Positions 1 through 5,132 of a DNA stretch of 5,617 nt are shown here, piece after piece (the stretch's first letter is position 1; each line of letters begins with the position of its first letter). The notes beneath the pieces were generated by a model. The model saw only the letters and a list, made by a program, of their open reading frames with translations, searched no databases and was not told the DNA's origin. Both the position numbers and the translations under genes were made by a program. Origin of the DNA: Clostridia bacterium (lineage in GTDB: Bacteria; Bacillota; Clostridia; Christensenellales; UBA1242); NCBI GenBank assembly GCA_017539765.1, contig JAFYCH010000027.1, positions 1 through 5,617 of the forward strand, given 5' to 3'.

Positions 1-121
1 CTGCGTTATAACAAGATGCACTATATACCATAACAACACCAAAAACAGCAAGCAAAATCGTGCTTGCAATGAGCAATATTGAGACAAAATCTAATTTTAT
101 TTTAAATCGTTTTGTTTTCAA
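1..121 (-). CDS. ftsW: FtsW/SpoVE/RodA-family (SEDS) protein, N-terminal 40 codons only
   Basis: SEDS proteins are polytopic membrane glycosyltransferases that polymerise lipid II during division or sporulation, working with a class B PBP. The visible part has a short basic N-terminus (MKTKRFKIK) and then a hydrophobic first membrane helix. The helix ends in GVVMVYSAS (about residues 28-36), the characteristic end of the first helix in FtsW, SpoVE and RodA. The start is a TTG at 121-119. The codon two before it in frame is a TAA stop (127-125), no in-frame ATG occurs before Met31 inside the helix, and a strong Shine-Dalgarno lies just upstream. The gene runs off the left edge. It follows murD by 87 bases, matching the murD-spoVE/ftsW order of Gram-positive dcw clusters. 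FtsW, SpoVE and RodA cannot be told apart from 40 residues; FtsW/SpoVE is preferred on position. Confidence 0.88.
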   Translation of the reverse strand, partial: MKTKRFKIKLDFVSILLIASTILLAVFGVVMVYSASCYNA

Positions 122-126
122 TTTTT

Positions 127-134
127 ATCACCTT
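127..134 (-). promoter_or_regulatory. Shine-Dalgarno sequence deciding the TTG start of ftsW
   Basis: The minus strand reads AAGGTGAT and, after five A residues, TTG. This is a long match to the 16S anti-Shine-Dalgarno complement (AAGGAGGTGAT) at normal spacing. It supports initiation at the non-ATG codon. The GTG inside this motif (131-129) is in another frame and meets a stop after nine codons. Confidence 0.8.
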
Positions 135-208
135 GTTTTTTTGTTATTTTAACTATCTATTTGATACTTTATTTCATCAGAACAAATATATGTTTTTGAG
201 ATTAAATA

Positions 209-1558
209 TCATTTTATATTGTTTACATAATCAATAAACGCATCACCACGTTCACAAAAACTTTTAAAGTAGTCAAAACTGGCACAAGCAGGCGAAAGCA
301 AAATTGTATCTCCGCTTGCTGACTGATTTGTTGCATATTCCAAACCATCTGCAAAACTATTTGCTTTGTAAAAATTTTTGTAGCCAATTTTTGAAAATGA
401 TTTAATTATTTTTTTTGAAGTGTCACCACTCACCACAACAAGTTTTATATTTCTGTTCGCTTTGATTTTTTTTGCAAGTTTATCAAAAGATGCATTTTTA
501 TTACTTCCACCAAGTAGCAAAATGAGTGGCTTTTTTTGATATGTGTCAATTGCTTTTATAGTGCTGTCTGGGCTGGTACTTTTGCTGTCGTTTACATAGT
601 CCACCCCGTTGACATTTTTTACAAATTGAAGTCGATGTTTAAGTGGCACAAAAGTATTTATGGCTTTTTCTATATCTTTGTTTTTGACTTTTAGTTTTTT
701 GCAAACAGCAACTGCAAAAAGTATGTTGCATAAATTGTGACTGCCAACAAGTTTTCTTTGCAAAATATCTGCAATAAAGTTCACTTTCTTTTTGTGCTTA
801 AAATATACTTTTTCATCTTTGACAAAATAGCCGTCAATCTCTTTTTCTGCACTTATCCAAACGACTTTTGGTTTTATTTTTGCATCTGCAAGTTTTCTTA
901 AATTTTTGTCGTCATAGTTCAAAACGAGTGTGCCAGTACCTGTCATATTTCTAAATATGTTATACTTCGCTTCAGCATACTTTTCAAAAGTTAAATGTCT
1001 GTCTAGGTGGTTTGGTGTAATGTTCAAAATGCCTGCTATGTTTGGCTTAAACATATCTACACTTTCAAGTTGAAAACTGCTTGTTTCTACGCAATAAGTT
1101 GTCTTGTATGGCAAAAGATTTTCCGTAAATGGCTCCCCTATATTTCCACACAAAACACAATGCTGGTCTGAAGATTTCAAAATGTGATATATCAAACTGC
1201 AAGTTGTCGTTTTGCCGTTTGAACCTGTGATTGAAACCATTTTACCTTTTGCAAACAGACTTGCAAGTTCAAGTTCTCCAAGCACTTTTATGCCATATAG
1301 TTTTGCAAGTTTTACCCACTCGCTGTTTATTGGCACGCTTGGAGAAATGACAATATAGTCCATAATTTTGATTATATCTTCATCAAGCTGCGTGATTAGG
1401 TTATATTTGTTTTGAGTGGCAAATTGTTTCAAAACATCTTTGTTGTCGTCATAGGCATAACAAATGGCATCTAGTTTTGACAAAAGTTCCAAACTGCTTT
1501 GACCACTTTTTTTAAGGCCAATCACTAACACATTTTTGTTTTTGAATATATTTTTCAT
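209..1558 (-). CDS. murD: UDP-N-acetylmuramoyl-L-alanine:D-glutamate ligase (MurD)
   Basis: This cytoplasmic Mur ligase uses ATP to add D-glutamate to UDP-MurNAc-L-Ala, the second step of stem-peptide assembly. The protein has 449 residues, close to the family's usual 440-450. The N-terminal Rossmann-like UDP-binding domain opens with VLVIGLKKSGQS (10-21). The central ATPase domain has the P-loop GSNGKTTT (112-119), ETSSFQLE (158-165) and NHLDRH (183-188). Lys198 in YAEAKYNIF fits the carbamylated, metal-bridging lysine of the family. The C-terminal domain has HRLQFV (308-313), NDSKSTSPDST (323-333), LLLGGSNKNASFD (347-359) and SPACASFDYFKSFCERGDAF (422-441), the MurD signature. The ATG start has AGGGAAG five bases upstream (1564-1570). 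Two small departures are NDSKSTSP where NDSKATNP is common, and GGSNKN where GGxDK is common; neither removes a known catalytic residue. Nothing suggests it is broken. Confidence 0.97.
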   Translation of the reverse strand: MKNIFKNKNVLVIGLKKSGQSSLELLSKLDAICYAYDDNKDVLKQFATQNKYNLITQLDEDIIKIMDYIVISPSVPINSEWVKLAKLYGIKVLGELELASLFAKGKMVSITGSNGKTTTCSLIYHILKSSDQHCVLCGNIGEPFTENLLPYKTTYCVETSSFQLESVDMFKPNIAGILNITPNHLDRHLTFEKYAEAKYNIFRNMTGTGTLVLNYDDKNLRKLADAKIKPKVVWISAEKEIDGYFVKDEKVYFKHKKKVNFIADILQRKLVGSHNLCNILFAVAVCKKLKVKNKDIEKAINTFVPLKHRLQFVKNVNGVDYVNDSKSTSPDSTIKAIDTYQKKPLILLLGGSNKNASFDKLAKKIKANRNIKLVVVSGDTSKKIIKSFSKIGYKNFYKANSFADGLEYATNQSASGDTILLSPACASFDYFKSFCERGDAFIDYVNNIK

Positions 1559-1582
1559 TCACACTTCCCTAATTTATTGCAT

Positions 1583-1626
1583 AAAAAAACTATATCAATA
1601 TAGTCATAACTAATATATGATATAGT
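1583..1626 (-). terminator. AT-rich inverted repeats with T tract, probable weak intrinsic terminator after the EEP gene
   Basis: On the minus strand ACTATATCA (1626-1618) pairs perfectly with TGATATAGT (1597-1589), followed by six more T residues (1588-1583). A tighter alternative uses ACTATAT (1604-1598) against ATATAGT (1595-1589), with the same T run after it. It starts 22 bases past the out-of-frame EEP end and finishes 25 bases before the murD ATG. Stems have only one or two G-C pairs, so termination may be leaky. The other strand has a poorer T run (CTTTTATTT). This is inferred from sequence only; an operator-like role for the palindromes cannot be excluded. Confidence 0.5.
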
Positions 1627-1647
1627 CTTTTATTTCATAACATAAAA

Positions 1648-1725
1648 TTACAATTCAAGTTCACAATTCAAAGCAAAGTGGTCACTGTTTTTGAGTGCAT
1701 TTTTTACGTTGTCTACTACTCTATA
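1648..1725 (-). pseudogene. Out-of-frame C-terminal end of the EEP-family gene, carrying the catalytic SDH motif
   Basis: In the -1 frame relative to the upstream EEP frame, this stretch encodes YRVVDNVKNALKNSDHFALN plus five more residues (CELEL), then TAA at 1650-1648. In EEP proteins the C-terminus reads 'ID(Y) ... V.D ... SDH.P/A ... EL', and the His of SDH (1686-1678 here) is the catalytic base. The segment therefore supplies exactly what the upstream frame lacks. It has no start codon or ribosome binding site of its own, so it is the severed end of the same gene and not a separate one. Joining the frames gives about 255 residues, a normal size for small EEP proteins. Confidence 0.8.
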
Positions 1726-2414
1726 TTTTTTGTAATAAAACCTTTTTGAAAAACATAGTCAATGTTTGTAATGCCATTTTGCAAAATTTCAGGGTGTCCC
1801 CAAAGATGAAATGTTATTGAACCATCATTTTTTTCATTGCAATCTGTCAAATAACTTTTTGCAACGCCATAAGCCATATTTTGCTTTGTGCTATTGAAAT
1901 CTCCCATCAAAATTACCGGCAAATTTAACTCTTTAATTTTTGAAACAATCAACTTTACACCATTTGTTCGAGCTTCATCACTTTTGTGGTCAAGATGAGT
2001 GTTAAAAAATGCAAATTGTTTACCCGTGCTCTTATCTTTTAAAACCACATAACTGCAAATTCTTGGCCAACGACTGTTCCAACTTGTTGAAGCATGCACG
2101 TCTGGAGTTTCACTAAGCCAAAATGTTTTCTGTTCTAAAAGTTCAAATTTGCTCAACTTATAAAAAATTGGACAACCTTCTCCGTTTGTGGCATTTTTAT
2201 CACGAGAACAATATATTGAGCCATATTCTTTTAAGTTTTCTTTAAAATAGTCATATTGATGTGGCATAACTTCTTGCATACCAATCAAATCAGCATTCAA
2301 ATCTAAAATTTCTTTAACCAAATTATCTTTTCTGTTTTCCCAAAGTTGCTCTTTTTGAAGTTCTGCGATAGTATCATCACACTTAATATTAAAACTAACA
2401 ACATTTAATATCAT
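1716..2414 (-). CDS. Endonuclease/exonuclease/phosphatase (EEP) family hydrolase, frameshifted near the C-terminus
   Basis: EEP enzymes are metal-dependent phosphodiesterases or phosphomonoesterases of the DNase I/exonuclease III fold; the substrate here is unknown. From the ATG at 2414 the intact frame gives 232 residues. Motifs in order are NVVSFNIKCDD (4-14), the metal-binding Glu in GMQEV (E48), WPRICSYV (116-123), FNTHLDHKS (137-145), the metal-binding GDFNS (171-175) and NIDYVF (217-222). The frame then runs FITKNIE to a TAG, before the SDH motif that should hold the catalytic His; that motif lies in the next frame. The ATG at 2414 is chosen because AAGGGGA (2428-2422) precedes it by seven bases and because the promoter lies just upstream; a longer ORF start at 2474 would precede the -35 box. 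No signal peptide or membrane segment is seen, so it is probably cytoplasmic. It has no known place in a dcw cluster. It may be a true frameshift mutant, a homopolymer sequencing error, or a gene using -1 frameshifting. Confidence 0.88.
   Translation of the reverse strand: MILNVVSFNIKCDDTIAELQKEQLWENRKDNLVKEILDLNADLIGMQEVMPHQYDYFKENLKEYGSIYCSRDKNATNGEGCPIFYKLSKFELLEQKTFWLSETPDVHASTSWNSRWPRICSYVVLKDKSTGKQFAFFNTHLDHKSDEARTNGVKLIVSKIKELNLPVILMGDFNSTKQNMAYGVAKSYLTDCNEKNDGSITFHLWGHPEILQNGITNIDYVFQKGFITKNIE
1725..1731 (-). other. A AAA AAT heptamer at the EEP frameshift point
   Basis: The zero-frame codons are ACA AAA AAT, so the minus strand carries A AAA AAT in the X XXY YYZ register of -1 slippery sites. 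Slipping back one base here leads directly into the frame encoding YRVVDN...SDH. The same run of six A residues is also where a one-base homopolymer deletion, or a sequencing error, would be expected; a seventh A would restore one frame. I see no convincing stable stimulatory structure downstream (only a small AGTG/CACT pairing near 1678-1687) and no internal Shine-Dalgarno, so recoding is possible but unproven. Confidence 0.4.
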
Positions 2415-2421
2415 TTTAATT

Positions 2422-2428
2422 TCCCCTT
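2422..2428 (-). promoter_or_regulatory. Ribosome binding site fixing the EEP gene start at 2414
   Basis: The minus strand reads AAGGGGA, then seven bases, then ATG. This is the only Shine-Dalgarno-like purine run near the candidate starts, and it rules against the in-frame ATG codons further upstream. Confidence 0.7.
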
Positions 2429-2439
2429 TTTTCATCTGT

Positions 2440-2468
2440 ATTATATTAGTTATAAAGTATACTGTCAA
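2440..2468 (-). promoter_or_regulatory. Perfect consensus housekeeping-sigma promoter for the EEP gene
   Basis: On the minus strand TTGACA (2468-2463) and TATAAT (2445-2440) are separated by exactly 17 bases, matching the vegetative sigma-70/sigma-A consensus at all twelve positions. Transcription would start near 2433, giving a leader of about 19 bases that contains the AAGGGGA ribosome binding site. The promoter sits entirely in the mraY-EEP gap, after the mraY stop. Readthrough of the weak repeats at 1583-1626 would also let it supply murD and ftsW. Confidence 0.85.
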
Positions 2469-2486
2469 GAGCAAACGTTTAAATAA

Positions 2487-3494
2487 TCAATTAATAATTA
2501 AAGTTAAAAATGATGAAAGAATTGAAATAACCAAAGTGATGATGATATAAATTGCAACAATCTTGGTTTCATGCATACCTTTTTTTTCTAAATGATGATG
2601 AAATGGTGCCATTAAAAACACTCGTTTTTTTGTTGCTTTGTAATAAACAACTTGAACAATGACCGACACTGCACTCCAAACAAATAATGCTCCTAAAATT
2701 GGAATAAGTAAAACTTGTTTTGTGCAAATGCATATTGCAGAAATCAGTCCACCAAGAGCAAGACTACCTGTGTCACCCATAAAAATTGTTGCAGGATGGC
2801 TGTTTGCAAGAAGATATGCAAGCAGTGAACCAATTATTGCTCCACACAAAAGCAAAATGTTGTTATACTCGCCTGCAAGCATCACATCAAAAACTGGGGT
2901 TTTTGTAAGCAGAACATAAAACACACTCAAAAAGCCCACAAAAAATGATATGCTCACACCACCCGCAAGTCCGTCAAGACCGTCTGTGAGATTGACTGCA
3001 TTTGTGGTTGCAAGAAAAACAAAAATACAAAACGGAACATACAGCCAACCAAGGTCAATAACTTTTGAAGAAAATGGCAAAAATATTTCACTTCCTATGT
3101 AAATGTTTTTATATGCAAAAATTGCAATAATAACACTTATGGCAACTTGTCCAATAATCTTTTGATATGGTTTAAGCCCCAGATTATGTTTTTTGTGTAT
3201 TTTCAAAAAGTCGTCCAAAAAGCCAATAATACCGAAAGCAAAAAAACATGCAAGGCAAACAAGTGAAAGTTTATTAAAACTATTTGTGACACAAAAAAAA
3301 GAAAGTGCTGTCCCTATCAAAAAAATTAGTCCACCCATAGTTGGAGTGCCAACCTTTTTTTGATGCATGTCAACATATTCATAAATTTCTTGATTGGCTT
3401 TAAGTTTTCTCATAAACTTAATTACAAGTGGAGACAATAACAAACTAAACAAAAAACCAAGCAAAATACACAAAAAAATTTTATCCATAATCAT
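2487..3494 (-). CDS. mraY: Phospho-N-acetylmuramoyl-pentapeptide transferase (MraY)
   Basis: This integral membrane enzyme transfers phospho-MurNAc-pentapeptide from UDP to undecaprenyl phosphate on the cytoplasmic face, making lipid I. The 335-residue length is usual (about 320-360). About ten hydrophobic segments are visible, beginning at residues 4-21 and ending at 311-333. The cytoplasmic motifs are all present: HQKKVGTPTMGG (44-55), the Asp pair in LDDFLKIHKKHN (93-104), NAVNLTDGLDGLAGG (165-179), NSHPATIFMGDTGSLALGG (231-249) and PFHHHLEKKG (297-306). The start is either Met1 or Met3 (ATG ATT ATG), with no clear Shine-Dalgarno before either. It lies 49 bases after murE, with no terminator between, so the two are probably cotranscribed. 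No murF lies between murE and mraY. It looks intact. Confidence 0.98.
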   Translation of the reverse strand: MIMDKIFLCILLGFLFSLLLSPLVIKFMRKLKANQEIYEYVDMHQKKVGTPTMGGLIFLIGTALSFFCVTNSFNKLSLVCLACFFAFGIIGFLDDFLKIHKKHNLGLKPYQKIIGQVAISVIIAIFAYKNIYIGSEIFLPFSSKVIDLGWLYVPFCIFVFLATTNAVNLTDGLDGLAGGVSISFFVGFLSVFYVLLTKTPVFDVMLAGEYNNILLLCGAIIGSLLAYLLANSHPATIFMGDTGSLALGGLISAICICTKQVLLIPILGALFVWSAVSVIVQVVYYKATKKRVFLMAPFHHHLEKKGMHETKIVAIYIIITLVISILSSFLTLIIN

Positions 3495-3543
3495 ATTATT
3501 TATATGTTGTGTATTATGAATAAAATTATTTTTGACAAAATAT

Positions 3544-5058
3544 TTATTTTTGTTGTGATTTTAAAATTTCATCGACTACCTTATAATCAGAATATGGAAT
3601 GTGCCTGTCACCAACAATTTGATATTCTTCAACTCCCTTACCTACAATCAAAACATTAACGTTTTTTTCTTTTTGAGCAATTTTGATTGCTTTTTTTATT
3701 GCACTTTTTCTGTCTTCAACACAAAAACACTTTGCATTTGTTTGCTTTGCACCTTGCTGCATTTCAAACATAATTCTTCTTGCATTTTCGCTTGCAGGGT
3801 TGTCGGTTGTAAGTATGACATATTCACAAAACCTTCCCGCAAGTTTTCCCATCTCAAAACGTTTGTAACTATCTCTTTCCCCTGGGCAACCAAATACAAT
3901 GATATTTTTGTTTCTTGAAACAGACTTGACTGTTTTTAAAAGATTTTTCAAACTATCGGTTGTATGAGCATAGTCAATAATTACAGAAAAACCATCATTA
4001 AAAACACAATCAAAGCGCCCTGCCACATTGCAAATTTGAGATATATTTTGTATAAAACTTTCTGGTTCAAAACCCAAACAAAACAAAATAGCAACTGCAC
4101 AAAGAATGTTTTCTATATTAAACTTTCCAATTAATTTAGAAGAAATATTGTATATTTTATTTTTAAAAATTAGGTCAAAAATAGTGTTTTTTAGTGAAAA
4201 TTTTGCATTTTTTGCATAAAAAACAGTATTTTTTTTAAAATTTTTGCAAATTTTCTTATTTTTTAAATTATCATAACAATAAACAACACAATCTTTTTTT
4301 GAACCTAAAATTATTTCTTGACCAACCTTGTCATTTCCATTTATTACAAACTTTTTGCCCCTTTCAAAAAAATGTCGTTTGACATTTATATAGTTTTCTT
4401 TTGTCTTAAAAAAATCAAGGTGGTCACTTTTGACATTTGTAAGTGCCTTGACTGCAAACTCTATTCCATAAACTTTGTCAAGATAAATTGCATGTGCACT
4501 TACTTCCATTATGCAATACTCAATTTTAGCTTTTACCATTTTTGCAAATATTTCAAAAAGGTCAATGCTGTCAGGCGTAGTCATATTCAAATCAATCTTT
4601 TTGTCGTCAAAAAATATGCCACTAGTTCCAATAAGCCCAACTCTCTTACTTTGTATCTTTAACAAGTTATAACATATAAAAGCAGTGCTACTTTTTCCGT
4701 TTGTTCCTGTTATGCCAACAATCTTTAATTTCTTTTGTGGATTATCAAAAAAATTTGCGCACATCACCGCCATACTTTTTCGCAAATCTTTTACAAAAAC
4801 AAATGTTGTTTTATTATACTTTTTTATTAGATTTTCAATATCAAAATTTAGTTTTTCTTCCAAAACAACTACATTTGCACCATAAGTTATTGCTTCACTT
4901 ATGTATAAACTGCCAGTCGTTTTTATGCCATCTATGCAAAAAAATAAGCAATTTTTTGTACATTTTTTACTGTTTTGACATAATTTTTCAATATTTTTTT
5001 CAATATTGCCAAATATCTTATAATCTAAAGTGTTATATAAAATATATTTTAATTCCAT
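3544..5058 (-). CDS. murE: UDP-N-acetylmuramyl-tripeptide synthetase (MurE), amino-acid specificity uncertain
   Basis: MurE adds the third residue (meso-diaminopimelate, L-Lys or another diamino acid) to UDP-MurNAc-L-Ala-D-Glu in the cytoplasm. Its 504 residues fit the family (about 480-510). Seen in order are a divergent uridine-binding region with NSKK (29-32) where DSR is usual; the P-loop GITGTNGKSST (115-125); TTPD (160-163); EVSAH (185-189, usually EVSSH); SDHLDFF (211-217); Lys227 in NYINVKRHFF, fitting the carbamylated lysine; GRFD (347-350); DYAHTTDSL (362-370); FGCPGERDSYKR (389-400); DNPASENA (419-426); and GKGVEEYQ (473-480, usually GKGHE). In E. coli MurE the Arg of DNPR contacts diaminopimelate; Ala422 replaces it here. 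S. aureus MurE, which uses L-Lys, also has DNPA, so a non-diaminopimelate substrate is plausible but inferred. No Shine-Dalgarno precedes the ATG. Confidence 0.97.
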   Translation of the reverse strand: MELKYILYNTLDYKIFGNIEKNIEKLCQNSKKCTKNCLFFCIDGIKTTGSLYISEAITYGANVVVLEEKLNFDIENLIKKYNKTTFVFVKDLRKSMAVMCANFFDNPQKKLKIVGITGTNGKSSTAFICYNLLKIQSKRVGLIGTSGIFFDDKKIDLNMTTPDSIDLFEIFAKMVKAKIEYCIMEVSAHAIYLDKVYGIEFAVKALTNVKSDHLDFFKTKENYINVKRHFFERGKKFVINGNDKVGQEIILGSKKDCVVYCYDNLKNKKICKNFKKNTVFYAKNAKFSLKNTIFDLIFKNKIYNISSKLIGKFNIENILCAVAILFCLGFEPESFIQNISQICNVAGRFDCVFNDGFSVIIDYAHTTDSLKNLLKTVKSVSRNKNIIVFGCPGERDSYKRFEMGKLAGRFCEYVILTTDNPASENARRIMFEMQQGAKQTNAKCFCVEDRKSAIKKAIKIAQKEKNVNVLIVGKGVEEYQIVGDRHIPYSDYKVVDEILKSQQK

Positions 5059-5071
5059 AATATTTTTTATG

Positions 5072-5102
5072 AAAAAGTGCTTTTAATTGACATAAAAGCA
5101 CT
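5072..5102 (-). terminator. Hairpin with short T tract between the PBP gene and murE, probable weak terminator
   Basis: On the minus strand AGTGCTTTTA (5102-5093) and TAAAAGCACT (5085-5076) form a perfect 10-bp stem around a 7-base loop, followed by four more T residues (5075-5072). It lies 18 bases past the PBP stop and 13 bases before the murE ATG. Three G-C pairs and a short T tract suggest partial termination or attenuation. The opposite strand lacks a T run, so the element points along the gene cluster. Confidence 0.6.
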
Positions 5103-5103
5103 A

Positions 5104-5132
5104 ATAAAAAAATCTTTCTACTATGTTGTCAA
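5104..5132 (-). promoter_or_regulatory. Possible murE promoter overlapping the PBP stop codon
   Basis: On the minus strand an exact TTGACA (5132-5127) is followed after 17 bases by TTTTAT (5109-5104), which matches TATAAT at four of six positions. Predicted transcription would start near 5097, inside the first arm of the terminator hairpin, with a murE leader of about 40 bases. The -10 box is poor and lies in a T-rich run, so this is only a candidate. Confidence 0.35.

Noticed and set aside
104..131. GTG at 131 as an alternative ftsW start
   Set aside because: It is in a different frame and reaches a TAA after nine codons; it is part of the Shine-Dalgarno itself.
122..208. A promoter or terminator in the murD-ftsW gap
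   Set aside because: Only weak hexamers (TAAAAT without a -35 partner) and no hairpin with a T run were seen; the gap holds just the ftsW ribosome binding site.
1559..1600. A separate murD promoter (TTGATA near 1599)
   Set aside because: At 15-17 bases spacing the candidate -10 boxes are poor and would place the transcript start on the ribosome binding site.
2415..2474. In-frame upstream start for the EEP gene at 2474, adding 20 residues
   Set aside because: It would start upstream of the consensus -35 box and has no ribosome binding site; the added residues match nothing expected, and the ATG at 2414 has AAGGGGA at good spacing and begins the conserved NVVSFNIKC core.
209..3494. Alternative genetic code (UGA = Trp), suggested by the high A+T content
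   Set aside because: TGA is the stop of both murD and mraY, and Trp residues in conserved positions use TGG.
3495..3543. A promoter for mraY in the murE-mraY gap (TTGTCA with AT-rich hexamers)
   Set aside because: No -10 box of reasonable match lies at 16-18 bases; cotranscription with murE is simpler.
3601..5060. Several open frames on the plus strand opposite murE (and others opposite mraY and the PBP end)
   Set aside because: They are antisense shadows of well-supported genes, Phe/Cys/Leu-rich with no recognisable domain and no clear ribosome binding sites.
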